Below are positions 56,383 through 64,000 of a DNA stretch of 64,000 nucleotides, piece after piece (position 1 is the stretch's first letter; the number at the start of each line of letters is the position of its first letter). The position numbers and the translations under genes were made by a program. The notes beneath the pieces were generated by a model. The model saw only the letters and a program-made list of their open reading frames with translations, had not been told where the DNA came from and made no database searches. The stretch comes from Herpetosiphonaceae bacterium (GTDB lineage: Bacteria > Chloroflexota > Chloroflexia > Chloroflexales > Kallotenuaceae): assembly GCA_013821605.1 (NCBI GenBank), contig JACDGP010000011.1, positions 1 through 64,000 on the forward strand, read 5' to 3'.

Positions 56383-57390
56383 CTACAGCGAAACTTCGAC
56401 CGACATGAGATGCGGCTCGCCATCAGGAATATGACCACAGATACCGGACTTCATGGTTTGGCTAGGTAGCTCATGACCCAGGAAGCTCTGGGCGAGCTGC
56501 GCGACCTCAATCAGCCGGGGTAGATTAATGCCGGTGGCGATGCCCATCTCATGCAGCATGTGAACCAGATCTTCCGAGCAGACGTTGCCGGGCGCGCCGG
56601 GCGCGAACGGGCAACCACCAATCCCACCGATACTCGCATCAAAGCGGTCAATGCCAACCTCCAAGGCTGCCAAGACGTTGGCCAACCCCGCACCACGCGC
56701 ACTGTGCGGATGGAAGCGGACGGACACGCCGGGAAAGCGGCGTTGAAAGTGCACAAAGACCTCACGGACCTGTAACGGATGGGCCATGCCGGTCGTATCG
56801 CCTAGAGTGATCTGAGCCGCGCCCATCGTTAGCAAGCGTTCAGAGAGTGCCAGGACCCGCTCGAAGGGTACATCGCCCTCGAATGGGCAGCCAAAGACCA
56901 CCGACAACACCGCATCAAAGGTCCGACCGGCAGCTTGCACCTCGTGTGCAATCTCGGCGGCTTGGTTGAGCGACTCTGCGATGCTCATATGAACATTACT
57001 ACGATTATGCGCCTCGGAGGCGCTTAGAAAGACTTGAACAGCATCGACGCCTGCATCAAGCGCGCGACGTGCACCCATGCGGTTGGGGGCAATCGCCGAA
57101 TAGATAATGCCTGGCAGCCGTTGGATACCGGTAAAAACATCGGCTGCATCGGCCATTTGGGGTACGAACTTGGGGTGCACAAACGAAGCAGCTTCGATCT
57201 CGTGTAGCCCAGTATGGGATAGGGCATCAATCAATTGGATCTTCTGGCTGGTCGGTAAAATATGGTCTTCATTCTGCAAGCCATCACGGGGTCCGACCTC
57301 ACGAAGGTACACGCGTGAGGGCAGGTGATAGGTTGCAGCAAGCTTTGTTCGCGTCATTGCGATATCCTCATGTCGAGTGGCATTCTGCAT
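56383..57390 (-). CDS. liuE: Hydroxymethylglutaryl-CoA lyase
   Basis: About 335 residues from an ATG at 57390 with GGGAG upstream; ATGs at 57411 and 57357 (after GAGG) are alternatives. The enzyme is a DRE-TIM metallolyase: [13 protein letters not shown] binds the metal, [13 protein letters not shown] and [13 protein letters not shown] follow, and the catalytic Cys-loop reads [16 protein letters not shown] (about residue 265). It splits HMG-CoA into acetoacetate and acetyl-CoA, the last step of leucine catabolism. First gene of the minus-strand operon. A decayed transposase lies directly upstream. Confidence 0.92.
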   Translation of the reverse strand: MQNATRHEDIAMTRTKLAATYHLPSRVYLREVGPRDGLQNEDHILPTSQKIQLIDALSHTGLHEIEAASFVHPKFVPQMADAADVFTGIQRLPGIIYSAIAPNRMGARRALDAGVDAVQVFLSASEAHNRSNVHMSIAESLNQAAEIAHEVQAAGRTFDAVLSVVFGCPFEGDVPFERVLALSERLLTMGAAQITLGDTTGMAHPLQVREVFVHFQRRFPGVSVRFHPHSARGAGLANVLAALEVGIDRFDASIGGIGGCPFAPGAPGNVCSEDLVHMLHEMGIATGINLPRLIEVAQLAQSFLGHELPSQTMKSGICGHIPDGEPHLMSVEVSL

Positions 57391-57520
57391 GGGCACGTCT
57401 CCCTGCATCATTGCAGCCTGGAGCTGCGTTCACCAGAACATGCCGGTATTTTACAGGTGCGCTCGCTTGAGCGCAATAGCAGTCCCGGCTGAGTCGGAAG
57501 CAAGCCAGCAGAGTGCCATC

Positions 57521-58396
57521 TCAGTCACACGTATTATCGCACGGCTGCGCTAAATGGATGTTATCCCCAAGGCTGGGACCCAGATAACTCGCAAGCACCT
57601 GCCGGGCAAGAGTTATGATACCGTCACAGGCGTTATGCCATTGTTGTAGTTGCGTCAGTAGTTGATCGGCCGATGCCTGCCATGGTCCGGTCAGTACACG
57701 AGGGAACCAGACCGACGCGATGAACGCCACGGCGACACTCCACAGCAACCGGTCGATTCCGCGCTCTCCCAGGTCATTCAGGTGCGCGAACGCCGCATCC
57801 AGCACGGCTTGTTCGACCTGATTCTGACTGCGTACATCCGGATGCTGCTGTGAGAAGAGCTGGCGCTGGAGCGGCAAGAACTTTTTACCTCGAAGGACGA
57901 CGCCTGCCCACACATCCTGGTAGCCGGTGGTCGTGCCACTGTCCTTGGCCGTGCTGGCACGCACCCGCCCAACATACTGCATCTGGAGGTTGGCCCGTCC
58001 GGTGCCGCGACTGCGCTTAGGATAGTCAGTCCCATCAATGACGAGCAGGACATGGTCGCGGAAGCGCACTAGACGGCGCGGTTCAAGCTGGACGAGAGCT
58101 GCACGCAAGACAAGCGGACTGAGGGTCGCAAGTGGACAAGCGGCAGTCGTGAGCAGATAGGAGAGGCGTTGGGCCAAGCTTTTGATGGTCGTGGTGGGAA
58201 ACGGGACATGCAGCCCCTGGGCAAGCGTGAGCAAGCGGGTGGAGCGTTGGACGACGAGGACGAGGAGCAACTGACGCCAGAGCCGGAGATTGCGCGGATC
58301 GGGCTCATGCCAGGTTGGGAACTGGCGAGCGTGGTGTACAATCGTGGACAACAACGTGGCCAATTGGCGACGTTGGCCCGATGCCAAGGTTGACAT
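57521..58396 (-). pseudogene. DDE transposase with apparent internal deletion
   Basis: A 291-codon frame beginning at ATG 58396 (AGGAGG upstream) encodes the N-terminal half of an IS4/IS701-like transposase, with the first catalytic Asp in LLVIDGTDYPKRSR and RGKKFLPLQRQLFSQQHPDV. The expected DRG block with the second Asp, and the segment around the catalytic Glu, are missing. After GERGIDR the frame continues with RLLWSVAVAFIASVWF, which looks like the family's C-terminal region. I infer an in-frame deletion, so it is probably inactive. No clear terminal inverted repeats were found. Confidence 0.6.
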
Positions 58397-58598
58397 CCTG
58401 CACCTCCTGAACACAGGGTAGTATAGTCACCTTGGCGTCGGTTTGTCGCTTTGCTATCCTCTACCTCGCACGATCTCTGGAAACTGGAGCGAAGGATCTT
58501 GACAGGGATGCTATTATCGACAGTGACGACCTGTGAGGTGGACGCATGTGCCTCGTCAATGACCCGATGCATTCTCTTAGAGAAGGAGGGCTTTAGCC

Positions 58599-58709
58599 AT
58601 GGGCGATAAATCCCCTAAGAACGTTCAGAAACAGAAGAAAGAAGCCGACAAGAAAAAGGAAGAGCAAAAGAAAAAGCCGCCTGCAGCTGCACCGTCGGCC
58701 AAGAAGTAA
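58599..58709 (+). CDS. Lysine-rich small protein (36 aa)
   Basis: An ATG at 58599 follows AGAAGGAGGG with an 8-base gap. The 36-residue product begins MGDKSPKNVQKQKKEADKKK and ends in a Pro/Ala/Lys tail. The MGDKSPK start recurs in tiny, highly charged proteins of several bacterial phyla whose role is unknown. It lies between the transposase remnant and a GNAT-like gene and is followed by an 11-bp hairpin. Confidence 0.75.
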   Translation: MGDKSPKNVQKQKKEADKKKEEQKKKPPAAAPSAKK

Positions 58710-58726
58710 CTTTGCCGGGTTAGGTT

Positions 58727-58755
58727 CCAGCCTCCGCCCCACCAGCGGAGGCTGG
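58727..58755 (+). terminator. Hairpin after the lysine-rich protein gene
   Basis: CCAGCCTCCGC and GCGGAGGCTGG form a perfect 11-bp stem with a 7-base loop, 17 bases past the stop. No T tract follows. Confidence 0.55.
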
Positions 58756-58791
58756 TAGGCTTAACAAACTACAGATCGTTAAGGTAGTGAG

Positions 58792-59547
58792 ATGCTCCAA
58801 ACTCCAACTGATGTGCTTCTTATGCATGCCGTACGTAATAATGCTGTCTGGTGTGACACTGTTTGCCGCATACATGGTCAAGCTGGCGAGTTTATGGATA
58901 GTATCTGGATTAACCAGCATGTAACGCCGCCTTTTTATCCCAACGCTGACACCTTGGCAAATGCCGAAGCTGCCGACGCACAACTCGCGCAGATCCGTAC
59001 TCTGCTTGACGCCGGCATTCCAGGGGAATGGGCTGTTAAGGATAGCTTTCGCAGCCTTGACCTTGTCCCATTGGGATTTCGACCACTCTTCGACGCCACG
59101 TGGATCGCGCGGCCTGGCACAGCAACTCAACCTAACGCGGATATAAGTGGAATACGTTGGAGTAAGGTCAGCAGTGCGACAGAACTGGCTGGATGGGAAG
59201 CAGCGTGGCGCGGTGAGCCTGCGAATACGACCGATACCCTGCCCATTTTTCTCCCAGAGCTGCTCGAATATGAGGCCGTCGCGATTATTGCAGCCTATGA
59301 GAAAGGCCGGATTGTTGCTGGCGCCATTGCCAATCACACCAGCGAGGTCGTCGGCCTATCAAATGTGTTTGTCCCTGCGGAGGATGATGCACGCTTCCGA
59401 GCAGGGTGCGTCTGTGTGGTGATGGATTTGTTTCCGGCACGGACGATAGTGGGCTATGAGGCAGGTAGTGATCTCACAGCCTTCCAAGCGCTCGGCTTCG
59501 AAGAACTGGGACCGCTTCGCATTTGGGTGCGGGATATTAGGCTTTAA
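58792..59547 (+). CDS. GNAT-like acyltransferase-fold protein
   Basis: A 251-residue protein from the ATG at 58792 (AAGG upstream). The N-terminal half has YPNADTLANAEAADAQLAQIRTLL. The C-terminal half (RIVAGAIANHTSEVVGLSNVFV, then SDLTAFQALGFEELGPLRIWVR) resembles the end of GNAT folds, but the acetyl-CoA-binding RxxGxG loop is not visible. It may be a degenerate or non-catalytic member. It lies 14 bases ahead of a DinB-family gene and is probably co-transcribed. Function unknown. Confidence 0.6.
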   Translation: MLQTPTDVLLMHAVRNNAVWCDTVCRIHGQAGEFMDSIWINQHVTPPFYPNADTLANAEAADAQLAQIRTLLDAGIPGEWAVKDSFRSLDLVPLGFRPLFDATWIARPGTATQPNADISGIRWSKVSSATELAGWEAAWRGEPANTTDTLPIFLPELLEYEAVAIIAAYEKGRIVAGAIANHTSEVVGLSNVFVPAEDDARFRAGCVCVVMDLFPARTIVGYEAGSDLTAFQALGFEELGPLRIWVRDIRL

Positions 59548-59561
59548 TACGGAGGAGAGCA

Positions 59562-60059
59562 ATGGCAGCTATGGACGACCGTCAGATATTGATTGCCAAA
59601 CTGCGCAGCTTGCCTGACCAACTGGAAGCTCTCGTTCAGGGACTGACGCCCAAGCAATTGACGACACTCGTCGCGAGCGATTCCTGGACAGTCGCACAGC
59701 ATATCCATCATATCGCAGACTCGCATATGAACAGCTTCATTCGGGTGAAGCTGATCCTGACCGAAGAACGGCCGCTACTGAAGCCCTACGACCAAGATCG
59801 CTGGGTGACTTTGGTGGACGAGCGGGGACTACCGATCACGACGTCGCTGCAAATTCTGCGTGGGCTACACGAGCGTTGGGTTGCACTGTGGGAGAGTCTT
59901 GAAGGCACAGATTGGGAGCGTGAAGGCGTGCACCTAGAAGTTGGTCTTGTAAAGCTCGCAGACTTGTTACAAAGCTATGCTCAACATGGCGAGGATCATA
60001 TGCGGCAGATCGAGGCGATCCTTGCGGCACAGGAGGGGCAACGGTTATCGAGCACGTGA
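59562..60059 (+). CDS. DinB/YfiT-family four-helix protein
   Basis: A 165-residue protein starting at ATG 59562 after GGAGGAG. The DinB-like pattern is clear: LRSLPDQLEALVQGLTPKQL, then DSWTVAQHIHHIADSHMNSFIRVKL, and YAQHGEDHMRQIEAIL. Three histidines (near residues 48, 52 and 148) form the metal site of this superfamily, which includes thiol transferases and enzymes of unknown substrate. Likely same transcript as the preceding gene. Confidence 0.85.
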   Translation: MAAMDDRQILIAKLRSLPDQLEALVQGLTPKQLTTLVASDSWTVAQHIHHIADSHMNSFIRVKLILTEERPLLKPYDQDRWVTLVDERGLPITTSLQILRGLHERWVALWESLEGTDWEREGVHLEVGLVKLADLLQSYAQHGEDHMRQIEAILAAQEGQRLSST

Positions 60060-60113
60060 GCGACTGGAGTCGGGTCTATCTTATACACGGCAGGCGCGCT
60101 TCATTATATCAGC

Positions 60114-60473
60114 TTAACTATCAGGAGTCGTCCGCGGTTGGGGAGCTAGCGTATATTCAGCCGGTGCAAAGACTACCAGGATAGCAAGCTCCTCCGTGAT
60201 GGTATGGAAATAATGTGGGACTCCTGCTGCTACGTAGACGACAGCGCCCGTCGCCACCTCGCGATCCTCAGCCGCCACCCGAATCCAGCCGCGTCCCTGT
60301 ATCACGTAATAAACCTCGTCCTCAGTATGCGGTTGCTGGTGATCGGTAGCGCCAACCGGCAACCGATACACTCCTACACTGAGCGCAGGAACCCGCACCA
60401 CCTCGACATAGGGGTGTTCAGGTGCCTGCTGCTCGACAAGCAGGCTGGAAACATCGCATATATTCATCGGCAA
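60114..60473 (-). CDS. Small cupin-domain protein
   Basis: A 119-residue cupin. The metal-binding motif 1 is partly kept in TDHQQPHTEDEVYYVIQGRGWI (two His and two Glu), and motif 2 is GVPHYFHTITEELAILVVF. The start is probably a TTG at 60473 with GGAG six bases upstream; an ATG two codons later is possible. It is followed on the same strand by nothing and preceded by the PaiB-like gene, with which it may form an operon. It could bind a small ligand or act as an isomerase. Confidence 0.8.
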   Translation of the reverse strand: MPMNICDVSSLLVEQQAPEHPYVEVVRVPALSVGVYRLPVGATDHQQPHTEDEVYYVIQGRGWIRVAAEDREVATGAVVYVAAGVPHYFHTITEELAILVVFAPAEYTLAPQPRTTPDS

Positions 60474-60510
60474 TTAACACTCCGCATGACCAGTCTGATC
60501 ACCGCCGCTG

Positions 60511-61125
60511 TTACGTGTGCTCCTGCATAGCCCCTGCCAATGCGTGGTCGCTCGGATGCGGGCTAGCCACGAGTGCTGCGATCACGCCTGCCCTATCACG
60601 CTCCGTCTTGTTCTGACTAAGCTTGAATTTGCCTTCCAGCCGCGTGATTTCGATTTCGAAGGCGACAACCCCACGTGCCAGCTTCTCCATGTATGCCTCA
60701 TCCATTTGCCAGGGCGAAGCGATGCTCGTCTCATGTTCATGGACGAGCGCTCGGAGATGACGGTACACAGCGACATTATCTTCCAATATATGTGGCACAC
60801 CATACGCATGAACGGCCATGTAGTTCCAAGTAGGCACGGTCGGCTGCGTTGATGCATACCAGGATGGAGAAATATAGCCATGGTCGCCCTGGAATATCAC
60901 AAGAACTTCTTGGCTATTGGCAAAGTGCTGCCACTGTGGATTCGGACGAGCAACGTGAGCATTGAGGGTACCAAGTGGGCCGCGCTGGGGATGCACTTCC
61001 CACGTCACATGCGAAGCGAATGGGACGCCAGCATCGGCAGTTACCAGCGTGGCAAAGTTGAAGCGGGCCATGAACGGCAGTAGGACAACATGATCGTGGA
61101 CTTCATACATATCGGGCAGGTACAT
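60511..61125 (-). CDS. PaiB-family FMN-binding protein
   Basis: A 204-residue protein from the ATG at 61125 (AAGGAGA upstream); the ORF continues further upstream without a site. It matches PaiB: YLPDMYEVHDHVVLLPFMARFNFATLVTADAGVPFASHVTW, NPQWQHFANSQEVLVIFQGDHGYISPSWY, PTWNYMAVHAYG, and FEIEITRLEGKFKLSQNK. In Bacillus PaiB is described as a negative regulator of sporulation and protease genes; the fold binds FMN. Divergent from the metH-like gene at 61257. Confidence 0.88.
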   Translation of the reverse strand: MYLPDMYEVHDHVVLLPFMARFNFATLVTADAGVPFASHVTWEVHPQRGPLGTLNAHVARPNPQWQHFANSQEVLVIFQGDHGYISPSWYASTQPTVPTWNYMAVHAYGVPHILEDNVAVYRHLRALVHEHETSIASPWQMDEAYMEKLARGVVAFEIEITRLEGKFKLSQNKTERDRAGVIAALVASPHPSDHALAGAMQEHT

Positions 61126-61161
61126 AAGATGTCTCCTTGACCAATTGTAACACTCGATCTG

Positions 61162-61190
61162 TTGACGGCCCCCCATGCACTCGTTATACT
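61162..61190 (+). promoter_or_regulatory. Promoter of the homocysteine methyltransferase/MTHFR gene
   Basis: TTGACG (61162-61167), 17-base spacer, TATACT (61185-61190), the same hexamers and spacing as the tRNA promoter at 36144. Initiation near 61197 leaves a 60-base leader. No SAM riboswitch is seen here. Confidence 0.7.
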
Positions 61191-61256
61191 GGTCTGCGCA
61201 CCCGTCGCCCAGTGACGGTCTACATCCTAAGATTTTCATACGTTGTGGTGAACTTT

Positions 61257-63101
61257 ATGGCCCATCCGTTCGTTGAACGCCTCGCACGTGGCCCGCTGTT
61301 GTGCGATGGCGCGATGGGAACTCAACTTTATGCTAGTGGCATTGCGTTTGATCGCTGCTTTGAAGTAATCAATCTCCTTGAGGCGCGCCGTGTCGCCGAT
61401 ATTCACGCGGCATATATTAATGCCGGTGCCGATATCATCGAGACTAATTCGTATGGCGCGAACCGGTTTAAGCTCGAACAGTTTGCGCTGGGTGACAAGG
61501 TACGCGAGATTAACCACCGTGCGATGAAGATCGCCCGCGAGGTACGGGAGATCGCGGGGACTTCGACCTTGATCGCCGGGGCGGTCGGGCCGCTGGGGGT
61601 GGTACTGGAGCCCTATGGTCCCGTGACGCCGGAGGAGGCGCAAGCGGCGTTTGCCGAGCAAATTGAGGTCCTGCTGGAGCAAGGTGCCGATCTCCTGATG
61701 CTCGAAACGTTTAGCGATCTCCAAGAGATTAGTTTGGCAGTAGCAGCGGCACGCGCGGTCAGCGATCTGCCAATCGTGGCACAAATGAGTTTTGCCGAGG
61801 ATGGACGCACGACATTTGGTCATACGCCCGAAGAGGTTGTTACTAAGCTCATGGCCTTGGGCGTGGAGGTGGTCGGTGTTAACTGCTCGGTGGGACCGCA
61901 ACGCGTCTTTAAGGTATTGGAAGCGATGCATCTGGCCCAACCGCAGGCGCGGCTTTCAGGGCAGCCGAATGCAGGCTGGCCAACCGAGCAGAATAATCGC
62001 ATCTTTTATCCTTCGACGCCGCCATACATGGCGCGCTATGCACGGCGGATGATCGAAGAGCTTGGTGTAAGCTTGGTCGGTGGCTGTTGCGGGACCACAC
62101 CGGAGCACATTCGAGCGATGCGGGAAGCGCTGGTCGATCTGGCACCGGATGCTCCGGCAGAGCATGTGCACCACATAGTCCCGGCCAACCCCAAGCCGCA
62201 GGGAGCCGCACAGCAAGTGGCCGAGCCGACGAAGCTGGCGCGTAAGCTCGCGGCACGCGAGTTTATCGTCTGCGTGGAGATCGATCCACCGAAGGGTCAT
62301 AACCCGCGCAAGTGCATCGAGGGTGCGATGATGCTACGCGAGCATGGGGTTGAGTTCATTAACGTGGCCGACTCGCCGATGGCACGAGTACGAATGGGGC
62401 CGCTGGCGATGTGCGCGCTGCTGCAGCAGCAGACGGGCCTGGAGACGATTATTCACTTCACTACCCGTGACCGGTCGTTGATGGGGCTGCAGAGTGATCT
62501 GTTGGGCGCACACGCTTTGAATGTCCGCAATATTTTGACCTTAAAGGGCGATCCGCCGGCATTGGGGAACTACCCTGGAACGAGCGGGGTCTTCGATGTC
62601 GATACGTTGGGGCTGGTTAAGGTCGTACTCGGGATGAATCAGGGCCACGATACCTCCGGCCATGATATTGGGACTCCGACCAACTTCCTGGTAGGAGTAC
62701 CGCTCAATCATAATGCTGCGGATCTCGACGCTGAGATCGCGAAGTTCCGGTTGCGGGTTGCGGCCGGTGCCAATTTTGCGATGACCCAGATTGCCTATGA
62801 TGCAGAGAGCTTCAAAGCATTTCTGGCACGGCTTGGCCCTTGCCCGATCCCAATTATCCTAGGCATCTTGCCGCTCCAGTCTCACCGCCAAGCCGAGTTT
62901 CTACAAAACGAGGTGCCGGGCATCTCGCCCACATTCGAGGCGGTGCATCGCATGAAGCTGGCCGGCCCAGAGGGCCGCAAAGAAGGCGTCAGGATGGCCC
63001 GTGAGCTGTTGCGCGAGGTACGACCGCTGGTGGATGGTGTGTACGTCATGCCTTCGTTCCAACGCTGGGAAGTAGCGGCCGAGGTGGTAGATGTGCTATA
63101 A
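61257..63101 (+). CDS. Bifunctional homocysteine S-methyltransferase/methylenetetrahydrofolate reductase
   Basis: A 614-residue fusion from the ATG at 61257; upstream in-frame codons lie in the promoter. The N-terminal homocysteine methyltransferase barrel has LLCDGAMGTQLY, GADIIETNSYGANR, the zinc-binding Cys in GVNCSVGPQ, and the double-Cys VGGCCGTTPEHIRAM (about residues 275-287). The C-terminal MTHFR domain (from about residue 330) has FIVCVEIDPPKGHNP and GVPLNHNAADLDAEIAKF with the flavin-binding features. It is similar in layout to Bacillus YitJ. It makes methyl donor from methylene-THF and remethylates homocysteine to methionine. Confidence 0.92.
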   Translation: MAHPFVERLARGPLLCDGAMGTQLYASGIAFDRCFEVINLLEARRVADIHAAYINAGADIIETNSYGANRFKLEQFALGDKVREINHRAMKIAREVREIAGTSTLIAGAVGPLGVVLEPYGPVTPEEAQAAFAEQIEVLLEQGADLLMLETFSDLQEISLAVAAARAVSDLPIVAQMSFAEDGRTTFGHTPEEVVTKLMALGVEVVGVNCSVGPQRVFKVLEAMHLAQPQARLSGQPNAGWPTEQNNRIFYPSTPPYMARYARRMIEELGVSLVGGCCGTTPEHIRAMREALVDLAPDAPAEHVHHIVPANPKPQGAAQQVAEPTKLARKLAAREFIVCVEIDPPKGHNPRKCIEGAMMLREHGVEFINVADSPMARVRMGPLAMCALLQQQTGLETIIHFTTRDRSLMGLQSDLLGAHALNVRNILTLKGDPPALGNYPGTSGVFDVDTLGLVKVVLGMNQGHDTSGHDIGTPTNFLVGVPLNHNAADLDAEIAKFRLRVAAGANFAMTQIAYDAESFKAFLARLGPCPIPIILGILPLQSHRQAEFLQNEVPGISPTFEAVHRMKLAGPEGRKEGVRMARELLREVRPLVDGVYVMPSFQRWEVAAEVVDVL

Positions 63102-63116
63102 GGTATTGAGGTGACT

Positions 63117-63134
63117 AACGCATCAGAATGCGTT
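63117..63134 (+). terminator. Small hairpin after the MTHFR fusion gene
   Basis: AACGCAT and ATGCGTT form a 7-bp stem with a 4-base loop 16 bases after the stop. It lacks a T tract and is weak. Confidence 0.3.
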
Positions 63135-63183
63135 GAAGCTTGAGAGCAGGAGTCTATACTCTGAGCGTAGCATGGAGCAACTG

Positions 63184-63714
63184 ATGCATCACCAGGTGAG
63201 AGAAATACAGGGACCGGCGAGTGGCCGACCGGATGGTGGAGCGCAGCCGCGTGCGAGAAGGCCTGGGGTGGATCGCGGCTTCCTGCTATTGGTGCTGGGT
63301 GCAGTCGTACTGATTCTGCTCGGACTCATCAGTATCCCACTCCTCGGGCGCCGAACACCTGCATTAGCACCCGTGAACACAGCGGAGGGCACCGTTCAGC
63401 GTTTTTACCAAGCGGCCTATCAGGGAGACTATCAGGCGGCCTACCGTTTTCTCAGCAGTGATACGCAGCGCCAGCTAACGGTGTCTGGGTTACAGCAGCA
63501 GATTGGCGATGAACTTAAGAACAGCCAGATGGTGGTGAGTAAGACAACCGTGCACGAGCCAACGGCTACGGTCGAGGTGAAGCTAACATATGTACAGCCT
63601 GGCGGTCTCTTTAGCTCGGACCAGTACACCAACAACCGCGAGATCTTGTTGCAGCGCGAGGGCAGCGATTGGAAGATTATCAGCGGGCCGTTTTATCTGG
63701 AGCCGAAGCGCTAG
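63184..63714 (+). CDS. Membrane-anchored protein with DUF4878-like domain
   Basis: About 176 residues from the ATG at 63184 (GGAG six bases upstream); an ATG at 63172 is also possible. A basic N-terminal segment precedes one membrane helix (FLLLVLGAVVLILLGLISI, about residues 33-52). The external part has the NTF2-like pattern TVQRFYQAAYQGDYQAAYRFL, then TYVQPGGLFSSDQY, and ends in GSDWKIISGPFYLEP, as in DUF4878 lipoproteins. Function unknown. It is followed 14 bases later by the next gene and probably shares its transcript. Confidence 0.7.
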   Translation: MHHQVREIQGPASGRPDGGAQPRARRPGVDRGFLLLVLGAVVLILLGLISIPLLGRRTPALAPVNTAEGTVQRFYQAAYQGDYQAAYRFLSSDTQRQLTVSGLQQQIGDELKNSQMVVSKTTVHEPTATVEVKLTYVQPGGLFSSDQYTNNREILLQREGSDWKIISGPFYLEPKR

Positions 63715-63728
63715 GAGGCAAGGCAGTC

Positions 63729-64000
63729 ATGACAAAAGACATTGTACGCCGGTTATACATCTATGCAGCTGCATTCCTGGGCCTACAGCTTCTGTTAGCC
63801 GGCGCACGTGGTGTTCTCGACGTTGTGATCGAGCAGATGAGCGCTTCGTCGGCGGTGGGTCAACCCGGGCAGTTCACAGCCAGCTTGACCCTTAGTCTGG
63901 CACTCGTCATCTGTGGTCTACCGCTTTGGGCCGGTCACTGGTGGTGGGCACAACGCAGTATCCGCGTGCCGCAAGAACGCGCTTCGGCACTGCGTCGTTT
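63729..64000 (+). CDS. DUF5671-like membrane protein (5' part, runs off window)
   Basis: An ATG at 63729 with AGGAGG upstream opens a frame of 90 codons to the window edge. It starts MTKDIVRRLYIYAAAFLGLQ and contains a first membrane helix, a hydrophilic loop with EQMSASSAVGQPG, and a second helix LTLSLALVICGLPLWAGHWW followed by QRSIRVPQERASALR. The IVRRLYLY start and the HWWWAQ segment resemble DUF5671. The rest lies outside. Confidence 0.65.
   Translation, partial: MTKDIVRRLYIYAAAFLGLQLLLAGARGVLDVVIEQMSASSAVGQPGQFTASLTLSLALVICGLPLWAGHWWWAQRSIRVPQERASALRR

Overview
The window looks like a chromosomal segment of a Chloroflexota-type bacterium (inference, moderate confidence). Pointers are the duplicated extracellular module with the pattern QWFERxRFExHPxN followed by PYxVxLGxLGxE, which I associate with Chloroflexota secreted proteins, a glycosidase-rich gene set, a dipeptide/oligopeptide permease operon, and a selenocysteine-type formate dehydrogenase with an NrfD-like membrane subunit. 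No rRNA, integrase or CRISPR is visible. One tRNA gene, one riboswitch and one damaged transposase are present.

Layout. 1-3.9 kb: the start of a DNA methyltransferase (cut by the window edge), a small SAM methyltransferase, a region-4-only sigma-like protein preceded by a cluster of TGTACCA repeats, a GNAT acetyltransferase, and a LysR regulator that appears to start at CTG. 3.9-20.6 kb, almost all on the minus strand: carbohydrate and secreted-enzyme genes (GH42, a MalK/MsmX ATPase, a LacI regulator with a perfect palindromic operator, an HtrA-like protease, a spore-photoproduct-lyase-family radical SAM protein, two PHB-depolymerase-like esterases, GH3, tandem sulfotransferase paralogues, a sugar-binding lipoprotein). 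20.7-24.0 kb: a membrane protein, a two-component system and a thioesterase. 24.1-25.9 kb: GH2. 26.6-32.9 kb: a complete peptide ABC transporter. 33-36 kb: SbcC, then tRNA-Thr(CGT), a 45-codon small gene and a second TGTACCA cluster.

37.9-40.8 kb is an assimilatory sulfur operon (APS reductase and sulfite reductase) under a SAM-I riboswitch with a visible promoter and terminator. 41.0-47.5 kb is a formate dehydrogenase operon: a Tat-exported catalytic subunit read through an in-frame UGA, a four-cluster Fe-S subunit, an NrfD-type membrane anchor, two small uncharacterised proteins and FdhE. The UGA is followed by a hairpin whose GGTCT loop and codon spacing match, from memory, the SECIS of E. 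coli fdhF. Automated gene callers will split this gene in two.

47.5-52 kb holds a DUF547 protein, a zinc-ribbon PrsW-family protein and a secreted beta-propeller/glycosidase-like fusion. 52-57.4 kb is a minus-strand leucine-catabolism operon (HMG-CoA lyase, methylcrotonyl-CoA carboxylase beta, enoyl-CoA hydratase, biotin carboxylase). The right end carries a decayed transposase, a 36-residue lysine-rich protein, small accessory genes, a homocysteine methyltransferase/methylenetetrahydrofolate reductase fusion, and a DUF5671-like membrane gene cut by the window edge.

Most worth a second look: the two phased TGTACCA arrays 34 kb apart, which share a composite core and sit next to a sigma-like gene and a 45-residue gene; the selenocysteine formate dehydrogenase with two unknown small genes in its operon; and the tandem sulfotransferases with a nearly identical 125-bp block.
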